Shown: piece by piece, positions 26,184-35,490 of the stretch
How positions within the stretch are numbered: position 1 is the first letter of the stretch
Layout: every line of letters begins with the position of its first letter
DNA from: an uncultured Bacteroides sp.
Lineage (GTDB): Bacteria > Bacteroidota > Bacteroidia > Bacteroidales > Bacteroidaceae
Direction: 5' to 3'
Assembly: GCA_949294185.1 (NCBI GenBank)
Contig: CASFGA010000005.1
Coordinates: 1 to 64,000, forward strand
Length of the DNA stretch: 64,000 nt
Position numbers and translations under genes: made by a program
The notes under the pieces: model-generated
What the model saw: the letters and a program-made list of their open reading frames with translations, nothing else
Databases searched by the model: none
What the model was told of the DNA's origin: nothing

Positions 26184-28328
26184 TTATTCAACCAATACAA
26201 AGTCAAGCATCTTTTTTTCCAGATTCGCCCGAGCGACCTTTATCTTGACCTCATCGCCGAGACTGAACCGACGGTGCTTCCGCCTGCCTACAAGACAATA
26301 ATTCTTCTCGTCAAACTCATAAAAGTCATCGTTCAAGTCACGCATAGGAATCATTCCCTCACACTTGTTCTCATTGATTTCGGCATAAAGCCCCCATTCA
26401 GTCACTCCCGAGATTACGGCATCATACACACATCCCAGGCGCTCGCTCATGAATTCCACCTGCTTATATTTCACGGAAGCCCGTTCAGCACTGGCCGCTG
26501 TCTGCTCCATCGCCGAGCTGTGTTCGCACAAAGACTCATACTTGTCGGCCTGCGCACTGCGTCCTCCCGCCAGATAACGGGTCAGCAAACGGTGCACCAT
26601 CAAGTCCGGATAACGGCGGATGGGCGATGTGAAATGTGTATAATAATCAAAGGCCAGTCCATAATGACCGATATTATAGATAGAATACTTGGCTTTCTGC
26701 ATGGCCCGTATAGAGACTGTCTCTATCAGATTCTGTTCCTTCTTGCCTTCTACATCGTTCAACAGGCGATTCAGCGACTTCGAAACTTCCGTCTTGCTTC
26801 CTCCCGTACGAATCTTGTAGCCGAAACGGGCGATAAACTGGCTGAGATTATCCAGCTTGTCGGGATCAGGCAGGTCATGGATACGATAAGGGAACACTTT
26901 AGGCTTTTTGTTCTTGGGAACCTTTCCGACATGCTCGGCCACCGTCCGGTTGGCAAGCAGCATAAACTCCTCTATCAGCTTGTTGGCATCCTTTGATTCC
27001 TTGAAATACACACTGAGCGGCTTCCCGTTCTCGTCTATCTCAAACTTCACCTCACAACGGTCGAAGTTTATCGCTCCGTTAGCAAAACGTTTTTCACGCA
27101 ATATCTTGGCAAGCCGGTCCAGTTCCAGAATCTCTTCCTTGTAATCTCCCTCTCCCGTCTCGATAATCTGCTGCGCTTCTTCATACGTGAACCGCCGGTC
27201 TGACTTTATGACCGTATGACGGATGCGGTAGTCCTTCACCTCCGCCTTCTCATTCATGTTGAAAATAACGGAATAAGCGAGCTTTTCCTCATCCGGGCGC
27301 AGGGAACAGATAAAGTTGCAAAGTCTTTCAGGCAGCATCGGTATCGTGCGGTCAACGAGATAGACCGATGTGGCGCGCTTCATGGCCTCTTTATCGATAG
27401 CTCCCCCCTCCTTCACATAATGGGACACATCGGCAATATGCACTCCCACCTCCCACAATCCGGGCTTCAGACGGCGGATGGAAAGCGCGTCGTCAAAATC
27501 TTTCGCATCTTTCGGATCGATGGTAAATGTCACCACATCGCGGAAATCCTCACGCTCGGCATAATCCTCCGGAGTGATCTCCACCGGAATCTTTTCAGCC
27601 GCCGCCTCCACCGACTGCGGATAAGTATAGGGCAGCCCGTATTCGGCAAGGATGGCATGCATTTCGGTCGTATTGTCGCCCGCTTTTCCAAGGATGTCTA
27701 TCACTTCTCCAAAAGGATTCTTCGCGTCTTCCGGCCAGTTCGTGATCTTCACCACGGCCTTGTCGCCGTCTTTCCCTCCTTTAAGCCTGTCTTTCGGGAT
27801 AAAGATGTCGTTGGCCAGTGTACTGGTCTCGGTAAGCAGGAAAGCATAACTTTTCGCCACCTTCAGCACACCGACAAACGTAGCGTCGGCATGTTCCAAT
27901 ATCTCGATCACCTGTCCTTCTACCTGCTTCCGTTTCCGCTTCGCACAAAGCGAAACCTTCACCTTATCATTGTTCATCGCATGAGCGGAGTTGCGTTCCG
28001 CAATGAAGATAGGCTCACCGCCGTCATCGGGAACAAACGAATTTTTCCCGTTGCTCTTGCGCAAGAATGTTCCTGTCAGAATCTGTCCCCGGTCGTCTAT
28101 CCGATATCGGCCTTTTTCCACTTCCACCAAGAAATTGTCTTCGGTCATTTCTTCCACAATATCGCGGCAAAGCATCTTCAGCGGATGAGTAGTCAACCTT
28201 AATCCTTGACACAACTGTTTTAGAGTAAATGTCCCTTCGGGCTTGTTACGGAAATAACTGACAACAAGTTCCGCCAGTTCTTTTTTCTTCATGTGTTTTC
28301 CGCTTTTTTTCTCTTTCTTCTTAGCCAT
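26184..28328 (-). CDS. rnr: Ribonuclease R
   Basis: A 714-aa 3'-5' exoribonuclease. Domains in order: N-terminal helix-turn-helix (about 15-80), two cold-shock domains (about 85-240), RNB catalytic domain (about 265-590) with the metal-binding aspartates in DPKDAKDFDDALS, YYTHFTSPIRRYPDLMVHR near the RNB end, and a C-terminal S1 domain (about 630-710). It degrades structured RNA. Start ATG 28328 gives a basic N-terminus MAKKKEKKSGKHMKKKE. Confidence 0.96.
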   Translation of the reverse strand: MAKKKEKKSGKHMKKKELAELVVSYFRNKPEGTFTLKQLCQGLRLTTHPLKMLCRDIVEEMTEDNFLVEVEKGRYRIDDRGQILTGTFLRKSNGKNSFVPDDGGEPIFIAERNSAHAMNNDKVKVSLCAKRKRKQVEGQVIEILEHADATFVGVLKVAKSYAFLLTETSTLANDIFIPKDRLKGGKDGDKAVVKITNWPEDAKNPFGEVIDILGKAGDNTTEMHAILAEYGLPYTYPQSVEAAAEKIPVEITPEDYAEREDFRDVVTFTIDPKDAKDFDDALSIRRLKPGLWEVGVHIADVSHYVKEGGAIDKEAMKRATSVYLVDRTIPMLPERLCNFICSLRPDEEKLAYSVIFNMNEKAEVKDYRIRHTVIKSDRRFTYEEAQQIIETGEGDYKEEILELDRLAKILREKRFANGAINFDRCEVKFEIDENGKPLSVYFKESKDANKLIEEFMLLANRTVAEHVGKVPKNKKPKVFPYRIHDLPDPDKLDNLSQFIARFGYKIRTGGSKTEVSKSLNRLLNDVEGKKEQNLIETVSIRAMQKAKYSIYNIGHYGLAFDYYTHFTSPIRRYPDLMVHRLLTRYLAGGRSAQADKYESLCEHSSAMEQTAASAERASVKYKQVEFMSERLGCVYDAVISGVTEWGLYAEINENKCEGMIPMRDLNDDFYEFDEKNYCLVGRRKHRRFSLGDEVKIKVARANLEKKMLDFVLVE

Positions 28329-28634
28329 GTCGCTTCTGATTTAAAAGTTTGATTGTACAAAGTAAACAAAATTACCGGAATAATGGCCTATAAAGATGCT
28401 TAAATTTGCAGGAAAACAGACAGGAGGATACGCCTGCATCACCCGTTCCTTTTCCGCCAAATGCTGCTTCACAGACCGGACAGCAAGGAGCATCAGCACT
28501 TTTTCCCCTGACCGAACCGTCGCCGCAACAGTATCAAAAAGCAGGATGATCCTGTCAAAACCCATCGCCTGTACCTTTGGCAGATAAAAATCTTATAACT
28601 ATCTTTGTCGCATGCTTTTAACAAAACGACAATC
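28329..28634. other. Divergent intergenic region rnr / CDF transporter
   Basis: 306 bp without a supported gene. It contains the CDF promoter at its right end and another plus-strand -7-like TAAATTTG at 28401-28408. Short ORFs on both strands here (63 and 74 codons) show no family features. Confidence 0.45.
28576..28607 (+). promoter_or_regulatory. Promoter of the CDF transporter operon
   Basis: TTTG (28576-28579) and TATCTTTG (28600-28607) separated by 20 bp, 27 nt before ATG 28635. This excludes the alternative TTG start at 28605, which lies inside the -7 box. Confidence 0.7.
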
Positions 28635-29537
28635 ATGAACGGCACAGAAACGTCTTCCCGCGAGCGGGAGATATACCGGATTACACTGGCCGGAAGCGTA
28701 GTCAATGTGATACTGACGGCAGCCAAGATGGCGGCAGGCATTTGGGGGCACAGTGCTGCCATGATAGCCGATGCCGTACATTCTTTGTCCGACCTGGTCA
28801 CGGATATCATTGTCATACTATTCGTCCGCCTCTCGGGAAAACCGGAAGACAAAAGCCACGACTACGGACACGGCAAATATGAAACCTTCGCCACCCTGCT
28901 GATAGGAACAGCCCTGCTTGCTGTGGCCGCGGGAATCTGCATAGACGGAGCAGGAAAAGTCATAGCATTCGTGCAGGGAGAAAAGCTCGACCAACCCGGA
29001 TGGATAGCGCTGGCGGCGGCTGTGGTCTCTATTGCGGCAAAAGAGATACTTTTCCGCTATACCCGCACCGTGGGCAGAAAGCAAGACAGCCCGGCAGTCA
29101 TTGCAAACGCATGGCATCACCGCAGCGATGCATTCTCATCCATCGGCACGGCGGCAGGCATCGGCGGAGCTATTCTCCTGGGAGAAGACTGGCGGGTGCT
29201 TGATCCGCTGGCGGCGGTCGTGGTCAGCTTCTTTATTGCGCGGGTGGCCGTGCGGCTGACAGCCTCCTGCATCGGCGAACTGACGGAGCAATCGCTACCG
29301 GAAGAGGTGGAACGGGAGATTACGGCAGCTGTACTGTCGACAGAAGGTGTATCGCAACCCCACCATCTGCGTACCCGCCGCATCGGAAACCGGTATGCCA
29401 TCGAGATGCATGTGCGCATGAACGGCGACATGACACTGCGGGAAGCTCACGACAAAGCCACTCAAATAGAAAACAGACTGAAGGAAATGTACGGTGCCGG
29501 CACATATATCGGCATCCATGTAGAACCAGAAAAATGA
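28635..29537 (+). CDS. Cation diffusion facilitator family transporter
   Basis: A 300-aa inner-membrane cation/proton antiporter. About six transmembrane helices occupy residues 15-210. The metal-site motifs are visible in the second helix region (AMIADAVHSLSDLVTD) and fifth helix region (AWHHRSDAFSS). A cytoplasmic C-terminal domain (about 215-300; HHLRTRRIGNRYAIEMHVRM) matches the CDF zinc-transporter dimerisation domain. The likely substrate is Zn2+, Fe2+ or similar; not decidable here. It is 4 bp upstream of the epimerase gene and probably heads the three-gene operon. Confidence 0.9.
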   Translation: MNGTETSSREREIYRITLAGSVVNVILTAAKMAAGIWGHSAAMIADAVHSLSDLVTDIIVILFVRLSGKPEDKSHDYGHGKYETFATLLIGTALLAVAAGICIDGAGKVIAFVQGEKLDQPGWIALAAAVVSIAAKEILFRYTRTVGRKQDSPAVIANAWHHRSDAFSSIGTAAGIGGAILLGEDWRVLDPLAAVVVSFFIARVAVRLTASCIGELTEQSLPEEVEREITAAVLSTEGVSQPHHLRTRRIGNRYAIEMHVRMNGDMTLREAHDKATQIENRLKEMYGAGTYIGIHVEPEK

Positions 29538-29541
29538 CGAT

Positions 29542-30552
29542 ATGGAGAAAAAGATACTGATAACGGGAGCAAGCGGCTTCATCGGCAGCTTCATGGTGGA
29601 GGAAGGACTCAGGCAAGGCATGCAGGTGTGGGCGGGAGTACGGCATTCAAGCAGCAGGAAATACTTGCAGGATACCCGCATCCGGTTCGCCGAACTGGAC
29701 TTTACCGATTCCGACACACTGGAAAAACAGCTTGCCGAACACAGGCGGGAGCACGGAGGATGGGACTATATCATCCATTGTGCCGGCGTGACGAAGTGTC
29801 TGCACCGGGGAGACTTCGAGATTGCCAATCACTGGGGAACCCGTCACTTCATCGAAACGCTCCAACGCCAAGGCATAACACCCAAGCGCTTCGTCTATCT
29901 CAGCTCACTGAGCGTATTCGGCCCTGTCCATGAAAAGGACTATTCCGACATCTGCGACAAGGATGTGCCATCTCCCAATACGGCATACGGCATCAGCAAG
30001 CTGCATGCCGAAGAATATCTCCAGTCATTGCCGGACTTTCCTTATGTCATTCTCCGTCCGACTGGAGTATACGGCCCGCGCGAACACGACTATTTCCTGA
30101 TGATGAAGTCCATCAACCGCCATCTTGACATGGCCGCGGGATTCAAACGGCAGGATCTTACGTTCGTTTATGTTACCGACTTGGTGCAGGCTGCCTATGC
30201 CGCACTGGAGAAACCGACAGTACGAAAATCTTTTTTCATCAGCGACGGAAATGTATATGATAGCCGTACTTTTTCCGACTTGATACGGAAAGAATTGGGC
30301 AGTCCGTGGACGATACGCTTCGTCTGCCCGCTCTTCCTGCTGAGATTCATATCTCTCATCGCCGAGAATGCGGCTCGTCTGAGCAAGAAGCCCGGCACAC
30401 TAAACAGTGACAAATACAGGATAATGAAACAGCGGAACTGGCGGTGCGACATTACGCCCGCAACAAAAGAACTGGGATACAGCCCCCGCGTGACATTGGA
30501 AGAAGGAGTAAAAAAAACAATCGCTTGGTATAAGAAGGAAGGATGGCTATAA
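29542..30552 (+). CDS. NAD-dependent epimerase/dehydratase (extended SDR)
   Basis: A 336-aa extended short-chain dehydrogenase. The Rossmann motif ITGASGFIGSFM is at about 6-17, catalytic YGISKLHAE (YxxxK) is at about 146-154, and RPTGVYGPRE follows. Members modify nucleotide sugars or act on steroid/lipid-like substrates; the substrate here is unknown. It ends 10 bp inside the start of the PAP2 gene, so the two are translationally coupled and likely share a pathway. Confidence 0.85.
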   Translation: MEKKILITGASGFIGSFMVEEGLRQGMQVWAGVRHSSSRKYLQDTRIRFAELDFTDSDTLEKQLAEHRREHGGWDYIIHCAGVTKCLHRGDFEIANHWGTRHFIETLQRQGITPKRFVYLSSLSVFGPVHEKDYSDICDKDVPSPNTAYGISKLHAEEYLQSLPDFPYVILRPTGVYGPREHDYFLMMKSINRHLDMAAGFKRQDLTFVYVTDLVQAAYAALEKPTVRKSFFISDGNVYDSRTFSDLIRKELGSPWTIRFVCPLFLLRFISLIAENAARLSKKPGTLNSDKYRIMKQRNWRCDITPATKELGYSPRVTLEEGVKKTIAWYKKEGWL

Positions 30553-31523
30553 AACTGAATTTATTTGAAAGGGTAGAGAGCGGAAAGGGACTGTTTGCCG
30601 TAGAGAGCATCAGTTTGATATACAACGCGCTTACAACCATACTGATTTTTCTGCTATATCCGCGCATGGATCATCCGGTAACTATGCTGACGGAGCGTCT
30701 GGGCATCGTCATCCTGACATTTGTCTTAATCTGGCTTTATCAGGCTTTCCCCTGCCGGCTGACCGCCTTCATCCGGATGGTGGTACAGATGTCGCTTCTG
30801 GCATACTGGTATCCGGACACTTTTGAATTCAACCGTCTGTTTCCGAACCTTGACCATATATTCGCGGCAGCCGAGCAAACCATCTTCGGATGCCAACCAT
30901 CTGTGGAGTTTTGCAAGCTATGCCCGTCCATTTGGTTCAGCGAACCGTTCAATCTGGGATATTTCTTCTATTATCCCATGATGCTCATCGTGGTGGTCTG
31001 GTATTTCGTAAACCGTTTCGAATGGTTTGAAAAAATCTGTTTCGTTCTGGTCACATCCTTCTTCATCTACTATCTGTTCTATATTCTTGTGCCGGTGGCA
31101 GGGCCACAGTTCTACTTTCCCGCCATCGGAATGGATAAGGTAAACGCCGAAATCTTCCCAGCCATCGGGGATTATTTCAACCACAATACCTACCTGATAC
31201 CAGGTTCAGGAAACGAACATGGCTTTTTCTACAATCTGGTAGAAGCTTCCCAAGAAGTAGGCGAACGCCCTACAGCAGCATTTCCAAGCTCACACGTGGG
31301 TATTTCCACCATCGTGATGATCATGGCGTGGCGGGTCAGCCGGAAACTGGCCTATATCCTCGCGCCTTTTTACGTGCTGCTATGCTGCGCTACCGTCTAT
31401 ATCCAGGCACATTATCTCATCGACTCCATCGTAGGATTCGCGACGGCATTCTTCGTCTATCAGCTTGCAACCGTCATGTACAAGCGGTGGTTCATCTCTC
31501 CGGTCTTCAAACTGATGGGATAA
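30543..31523 (+). CDS. PAP2-superfamily membrane protein
   Basis: A 326-aa polytopic membrane protein with about six helices. The phosphatase motifs are AFPSSHVG (motif 2) and QAHYLIDSIVG (motif 3, catalytic His and Asp) near residues 245 and 290. Such proteins are lipid phosphatases or phosphotransferases; in Bacteroidetes some act as inositol-phosphoceramide-type synthases. The coupling to a sugar-type SDR suggests lipid head-group or carrier-lipid work, which is inference. Confidence 0.82.
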   Translation: MAIKLNLFERVESGKGLFAVESISLIYNALTTILIFLLYPRMDHPVTMLTERLGIVILTFVLIWLYQAFPCRLTAFIRMVVQMSLLAYWYPDTFEFNRLFPNLDHIFAAAEQTIFGCQPSVEFCKLCPSIWFSEPFNLGYFFYYPMMLIVVVWYFVNRFEWFEKICFVLVTSFFIYYLFYILVPVAGPQFYFPAIGMDKVNAEIFPAIGDYFNHNTYLIPGSGNEHGFFYNLVEASQEVGERPTAAFPSSHVGISTIVMIMAWRVSRKLAYILAPFYVLLCCATVYIQAHYLIDSIVGFATAFFVYQLATVMYKRWFISPVFKLMG

Positions 31524-31674
31524 TGCCCGTCACTTCCTTCTACGACTGGCTGCACAGCCGGACGGTCAAGGGAGGCAAATCCAGTCGTGCCGTCCAGAAA
31601 CATCCGCATGCTCAGCCAAAGCCGACCATACCTCCGCAGGAAAACCGATACGGATAGAGCGTGATGTAAGACGC

Positions 31675-32037
31675 ATGCAAGAGATTAATGCTTATGTGAT
31701 GGCACACTACATCCATCCCATCCCGCTAAACGACATCGCCGCCGTAAAGATGAACCGTTCCGCCTTCTGTTCCTACTTCAAACGCTGCAAAGGGACAACA
31801 TTCTCCCGGTTTGTCACGCAATACCGCCTGAATACAGCCTGCGAGCTCCTGAAACATTCCGGCAAGTCCGTGTCCGAAATCGGCTTCCTTGTAGGATTCA
31901 ATGACCTTCCCCACTTCATCAGAGTGTTTTCCAAAGAGAAAGGGATGCCACCGGGGAAGTACCGAAAATTATACTCCTGTCCGGAGCCAGACCGGGACGA
32001 TACTACCGAACCCGAAACAAGGGAAAACATTTTATAA
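31675..32037 (+). CDS. AraC-type DNA-binding domain, probably a truncated regulator
   Basis: 120 aa that are almost entirely an AraC-family helix-turn-helix domain: LNDIAAVKMNRSAFCSYFKRC, then the second helix pair SVSEIGFLVGFNDLPHFIRVF and KGMPPGKYRKLY. The usual N-terminal sensor domain (~170 aa) is absent. The reading frame is open upstream and residues just before the ATG (IERDVRR) look like AraC inter-domain sequence, suggesting a full-length gene was truncated by a deletion that joined it to the PAP2 end. No good ribosome site is visible. It may be a stand-alone DNA-binding protein or a remnant. Confidence 0.6.
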   Translation: MQEINAYVMAHYIHPIPLNDIAAVKMNRSAFCSYFKRCKGTTFSRFVTQYRLNTACELLKHSGKSVSEIGFLVGFNDLPHFIRVFSKEKGMPPGKYRKLYSCPEPDRDDTTEPETRENIL

Positions 32038-32058
32038 GGTTATTCCATTAAATTCATG

Positions 32059-32066
32059 TAACTTTG
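32059..32066 (+). promoter_or_regulatory. -7 element for the U32 peptidase gene
   Basis: TAACTTTG matches TAnnTTTG. It is only 5 nt from the GTG at 32071, so translation more likely begins at ATG 32092. Confidence 0.55.
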
Positions 32067-32091
32067 CACCGTGAAAAAACAATCAGAGAAA

Positions 32092-33354
32092 ATGAACCAT
32101 TCAATAAAAGACTTTGAAATTATGGCTCCGGCGGGATCGCGCGAATCCCTTGCAGCGGCCATACATGCCGGAGCCGACTCCGTCTACTTCGGCATTGAAA
32201 GCCTCAACATGCGCGCACGTTCGGCCAATACCTTCACAATCGACGACCTGAAAGACATTGCCCAAATATGCGACGAAAACGGGGTAAGGAGCTACCTCAC
32301 GGTCAACACCATCATTTACGACGAAGACATAGCGCTGATGCACCGCATTGTGGAAGCGGCAAAGGAAGCAGGCATCAGCGCGGTAATAGCCGCCGATGTG
32401 GCGGTCATGGACTACTGCAGAAGCATAGGGATGGAAGTGCATCTTTCCACCCAACTGAACATCAGCAACGCCGAGGCTCTGAAATTTTACGCACGGTTTG
32501 CCGACGTGGTAGTACTGGCCCGTGAACTTAATCTGAAGCAGGTGCGTGCGATATACGAAGCCATCCAGACAGAACACATAACGGGACCGGCGGGAAACCC
32601 CGTGCGCATCGAAATGTTCTGCCACGGGGCCTTGTGCATGGCCGTATCGGGCAAGTGTTATCTCAGTCTGCACGAGCTGAATGCCTCGGCCAACCGAGGT
32701 GCCTGTATGCAGGTATGCCGGCGTGCCTATACGGTGAAAGACCGGGAAAGCGACATCGAACTGGAAGTTGACAACAAGTATATCATGTCGCCGAAAGATC
32801 TCAAGACCATCCGCTTCATGGACGAAATGATAGAAGCCGGAGTCCGCGTGTTCAAGATTGAGGGACGCGCCCGCGGCCCTGAGTATGTAAAGACCGTTGT
32901 GGAGTGTTACAAAGAAGCGATCCAGGCTTATTTGGACGGCACATTCACGGAAGAAAAGAAGGATGACTGGGATGAACGCCTGAAGACCGTATTCAACCGC
33001 GGGTTCTGGAACGGCTATTATCTGGGACAGCGCTTGGGAGAATGGAGCCGGAACTATGGTTCGGAAGCTACGGAGCGCAAGATCTATGCGGGAAAGGGCA
33101 TCAAATATTTCTCGAATATCGGTGTGGCGGAATTTCTTATCGAGGCCGCCGAAATCAAGGTGGGAGACAAGCTGCTGATTACCGGGCCTACCACCGGAGC
33201 GATGTATATCACACTGGAAGAAGCCCGTGTCAATCTGAAGCCGGTGGATGTGGTAAAGAAAGGCGTGCATGTATCGTTCAAGGTTCCCGACCGTATCCGT
33301 CCCAGTGACAAGCTATACCGGATTGTTCCGGCGGAAGAACTGAAAAACAAGTAG
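32092..33354 (+). CDS. Peptidase U32 family protein
   Basis: A 420-aa protein of the U32 (collagenase-like/YegQ) family, from ATG 32092 (MNHSIKDFEIMAPAG). A GTG at 32071 is in frame but sits next to the -7 box. The family signature is seen as EMFCHGALCMAVSGKCYLS, with further cysteines in NRGACMQVCRRAY; these cysteines fit RlhA/TrhP-type members that take part in prephenate-dependent RNA hydroxylation. Earlier annotations call it a collagenase; the RNA role is better supported for this family but not proven for this member. Monocistronic with a shared terminator. Confidence 0.88.
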   Translation: MNHSIKDFEIMAPAGSRESLAAAIHAGADSVYFGIESLNMRARSANTFTIDDLKDIAQICDENGVRSYLTVNTIIYDEDIALMHRIVEAAKEAGISAVIAADVAVMDYCRSIGMEVHLSTQLNISNAEALKFYARFADVVVLARELNLKQVRAIYEAIQTEHITGPAGNPVRIEMFCHGALCMAVSGKCYLSLHELNASANRGACMQVCRRAYTVKDRESDIELEVDNKYIMSPKDLKTIRFMDEMIEAGVRVFKIEGRARGPEYVKTVVECYKEAIQAYLDGTFTEEKKDDWDERLKTVFNRGFWNGYYLGQRLGEWSRNYGSEATERKIYAGKGIKYFSNIGVAEFLIEAAEIKVGDKLLITGPTTGAMYITLEEARVNLKPVDVVKKGVHVSFKVPDRIRPSDKLYRIVPAEELKNK

Positions 33355-33379
33355 GCCTTGGCCTCCTTCATAAATGAGA

Positions 33380-33413
33380 GGGGCGGAACGCGCGATACCG
33401 CACGTTCCGCCCC
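33380..33413. terminator. Bidirectional terminator between U32 peptidase and bioD
   Basis: GGGGCGGAACG (33380-33390) pairs perfectly with CGTTCCGCCCC (33403-33413), followed by a short T-run on the plus strand. Confidence 0.85.
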
Positions 33414-33428
33414 TTTTCATCATGCCGA

Positions 33429-34070
33429 CTATAAGCAGGGAACTGTCTCGAACAGCGTTTCAGGGAAATGATCGTGCAGCCAGGTACGGATATATTCCTC
33501 CGTATCCCGCTGGATAATCTTGTCTTCCTCTTGCGGATACAGATTATACATCACGCTATGCAGACGGATGCCGCGTGCAGCCACCGCTTCCAGACTGAGC
33601 AGCGTATGATTGATGCTACCCAATCTCCCCGAAGTGACAAGAATCAGCGGACAGTTCATCCGGGCAACATAATCGACGGTCAGCAGACTGCGCGTCAGAG
33701 GCACCATCAAACCGCCCGCCCCTTCAAGCAGAACGGCGTCATACCTTTCCAAAAGCTTGCGGGAAGCCTGCTCTATCCTGCCAAAGTCTATCGGACGGCC
33801 GTCAATCTCGGCAGCCAGATGCGGCGAGCACGGATAGGTAAAGATTTCAGGCATGGTCAAATGCTCCCTGTCTTCTTCCAGCAGCCCTGTTCCCATCAGC
33901 CTGCGGTGCAGCTCGATGTCTTCCGACAGACCGGCATTCCCCGTCTGAACCAATTTCTGAGTTATCGTGCGGATTCCTTTCCGGTTCCATTCGCGGGCCA
34001 GATAGCCGGTCGCATAACTTTTGCCTATCCCGGTATCGATTCCGCTTACAAAATAAACAGTCTTTTTCAT
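33429..34070 (-). CDS. bioD: Dethiobiotin synthetase
   Basis: 213 aa. The P-loop GIDTGIGKSYATGYLA is at the N-terminus, TQKLVQTGN binds substrate, and LLEGAGGLMVPL is the Walker-B-like motif. It forms dethiobiotin from DAPA, CO2 and ATP. The ATG overlaps the bioC stop (ATGA), and it is the last gene of the operon, followed by a terminator. Confidence 0.95.
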   Translation of the reverse strand: MKKTVYFVSGIDTGIGKSYATGYLAREWNRKGIRTITQKLVQTGNAGLSEDIELHRRLMGTGLLEEDREHLTMPEIFTYPCSPHLAAEIDGRPIDFGRIEQASRKLLERYDAVLLEGAGGLMVPLTRSLLTVDYVARMNCPLILVTSGRLGSINHTLLSLEAVAARGIRLHSVMYNLYPQEEDKIIQRDTEEYIRTWLHDHFPETLFETVPCL

Positions 34071-34825
34071 GATGCAATCTTTTTAGCAATGACATAAATG
34101 GGATGATAAGTCAGGCAGACAGTCCGGTCGGCCTGACGGAACGAGTCTTCGTAGCGCCTGCAAAAATCAGCGAGACTGCCTTTCGTCCACTGCTGGCGGC
34201 GGATGCCTGTCACTCCGGTAGCCTGCAAATGCCGCAACACCTCAAGAGGAGAAGGGAAAGAAAGGGTAATCAGTTCTTCGCTGGCGTGTATCAGTTCGTA
34301 ATGCGGAAGCAAGACCGACTTCAGTTCCTCTAAAGACAGATAGTTCAAAGTGTTTCCTGTGACAGAAGCCACTTCCTGAAGATTTTTCTGCCCGAAGGTA
34401 CTGAACGAAAAATATCCGTCATCGGCCAGAAGATTCCTGCACCGACGGAAAAATCGCTCCGGAGAATCGAACCACTGAACGGCCGAACAGGATGTTATCA
34501 GGCTCTGTCCGCCGGGAAACTCCGTCCGTTCCGCATCTCCGGGGCAGAACCGCACCCGTTCGCCCAATACATCTGTCAGACAAGCCTCCATCTCCGGACA
34601 GATATCATTCAGCCAAACGAGAGCAGGATGCGTCCGGCGGAGCAGCATACGGGTGAATACTCCCGTTCCGCATCCCACCTCCAGCACATTGCGACAGGCC
34701 GAATGAGGCACATGGCGGGCTATCAGTCCGGCCATTCTCGCGGCTATCCGCCGCTGTGCATCGGCACGTTCAGCATACGTTGCCGCCGCACGGGCAAAGC
34801 GCCGCCGTATCAATCCTTTGTCCAT
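34067..34825 (-). CDS. bioC: Malonyl-ACP O-methyltransferase
   Basis: 252 aa, starting at ATG 34825 (MDKGLIRRRFARAAATYAERA), which has a strong GGAGGAGG ribosome site just upstream; a frame reaching 34852 is not preferred. The SAM-binding motif VLEVGCGTGVFTRML and the BioC-typical ITSCSAVQWFDSPERFF are present. It methylates malonyl-ACP to start the disguised pimelate chain. It overlaps bioG by 16 bp. Confidence 0.93.
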   Translation of the reverse strand: MDKGLIRRRFARAAATYAERADAQRRIAARMAGLIARHVPHSACRNVLEVGCGTGVFTRMLLRRTHPALVWLNDICPEMEACLTDVLGERVRFCPGDAERTEFPGGQSLITSCSAVQWFDSPERFFRRCRNLLADDGYFSFSTFGQKNLQEVASVTGNTLNYLSLEELKSVLLPHYELIHASEELITLSFPSPLEVLRHLQATGVTGIRRQQWTKGSLADFCRRYEDSFRQADRTVCLTYHPIYVIAKKIAS

Positions 34826-35484
34826 AGGCCCTCCTCCTCTCCTGAAATGCACGAAGCGAAAAATGCATCGTCATAATGCTCCATATCCTCAGGCAAAACG
34901 GCCGTTTTCCCCTTCCAAAAATTCATTTGGTTAGCGGCAGGAAAAATTTTGTCCCTGACCCCGACAACCGCCTTATCCCATGAAAACAAAGGCATCCCGG
35001 AGCAAGCCACCGCCTTGCCCAGTGCCGCCAGCTCTTCATGCAGCTCTTCCACGCTCCGGCAAGGACGATGTGACAAAAAAGCCTTTACTTCTTCCACCGA
35101 GCCGCACATCCGGCGGCGGAATCGCACCAATGTCTGTTCGGAAAAACGTGCCAGCGTAGCGGAAAACACCGTTTCCGGTATGCCTTGCCCGTCATCCACC
35201 GGCAGCAGAGTCCCGTTGACAGCCAGTTTCATCTGCCACGGGAAATCTTTGCCCCGAAAAACCTGTGAGGCGACCCATACCCCCATCGACCAGGCCAACA
35301 GCCGGATGGAGGTGTATCCCTGCAAAAGTGTATAGTCGAAATCCAGACTCCGGTAATCATAGCACAACAGATAGTCGTATCCCGCCTCTACCGGAAGATT
35401 GAACAGACGGTCGTCCGCCCCCCATCCGGCAAAAAAGAGAAGCAGTGCCGGATTGTTTTCCTTTTTAATGAACCGTTGTATCAT
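34810..35484 (-). CDS. bioG: Pimeloyl-ACP methyl ester esterase (BioG type)
   Basis: 224-aa alpha/beta hydrolase of the DUF452/BioG family. The nucleophile Ser is in LLAWSMGVWVA (about 85), FFAGWGADDRLF forms the oxyanion region, and a C-terminal His (MEHYDDAFF) completes a likely triad. It frees pimeloyl-ACP from its methyl ester and replaces the unrelated BioH of E. coli. It lies between bioF and bioC, which fixes the role. Confidence 0.92.
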   Translation of the reverse strand: MIQRFIKKENNPALLLFFAGWGADDRLFNLPVEAGYDYLLCYDYRSLDFDYTLLQGYTSIRLLAWSMGVWVASQVFRGKDFPWQMKLAVNGTLLPVDDGQGIPETVFSATLARFSEQTLVRFRRRMCGSVEEVKAFLSHRPCRSVEELHEELAALGKAVACSGMPLFSWDKAVVGVRDKIFPAANQMNFWKGKTAVLPEDMEHYDDAFFASCISGEEEGLWTKD

Positions 35485-35490
35485 AAGCCA

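Noticed and set aside
32101..33270. 389-codon open frame on the minus strand
   Set aside because: Antisense to the U32 peptidase gene, whose family motifs are clear.
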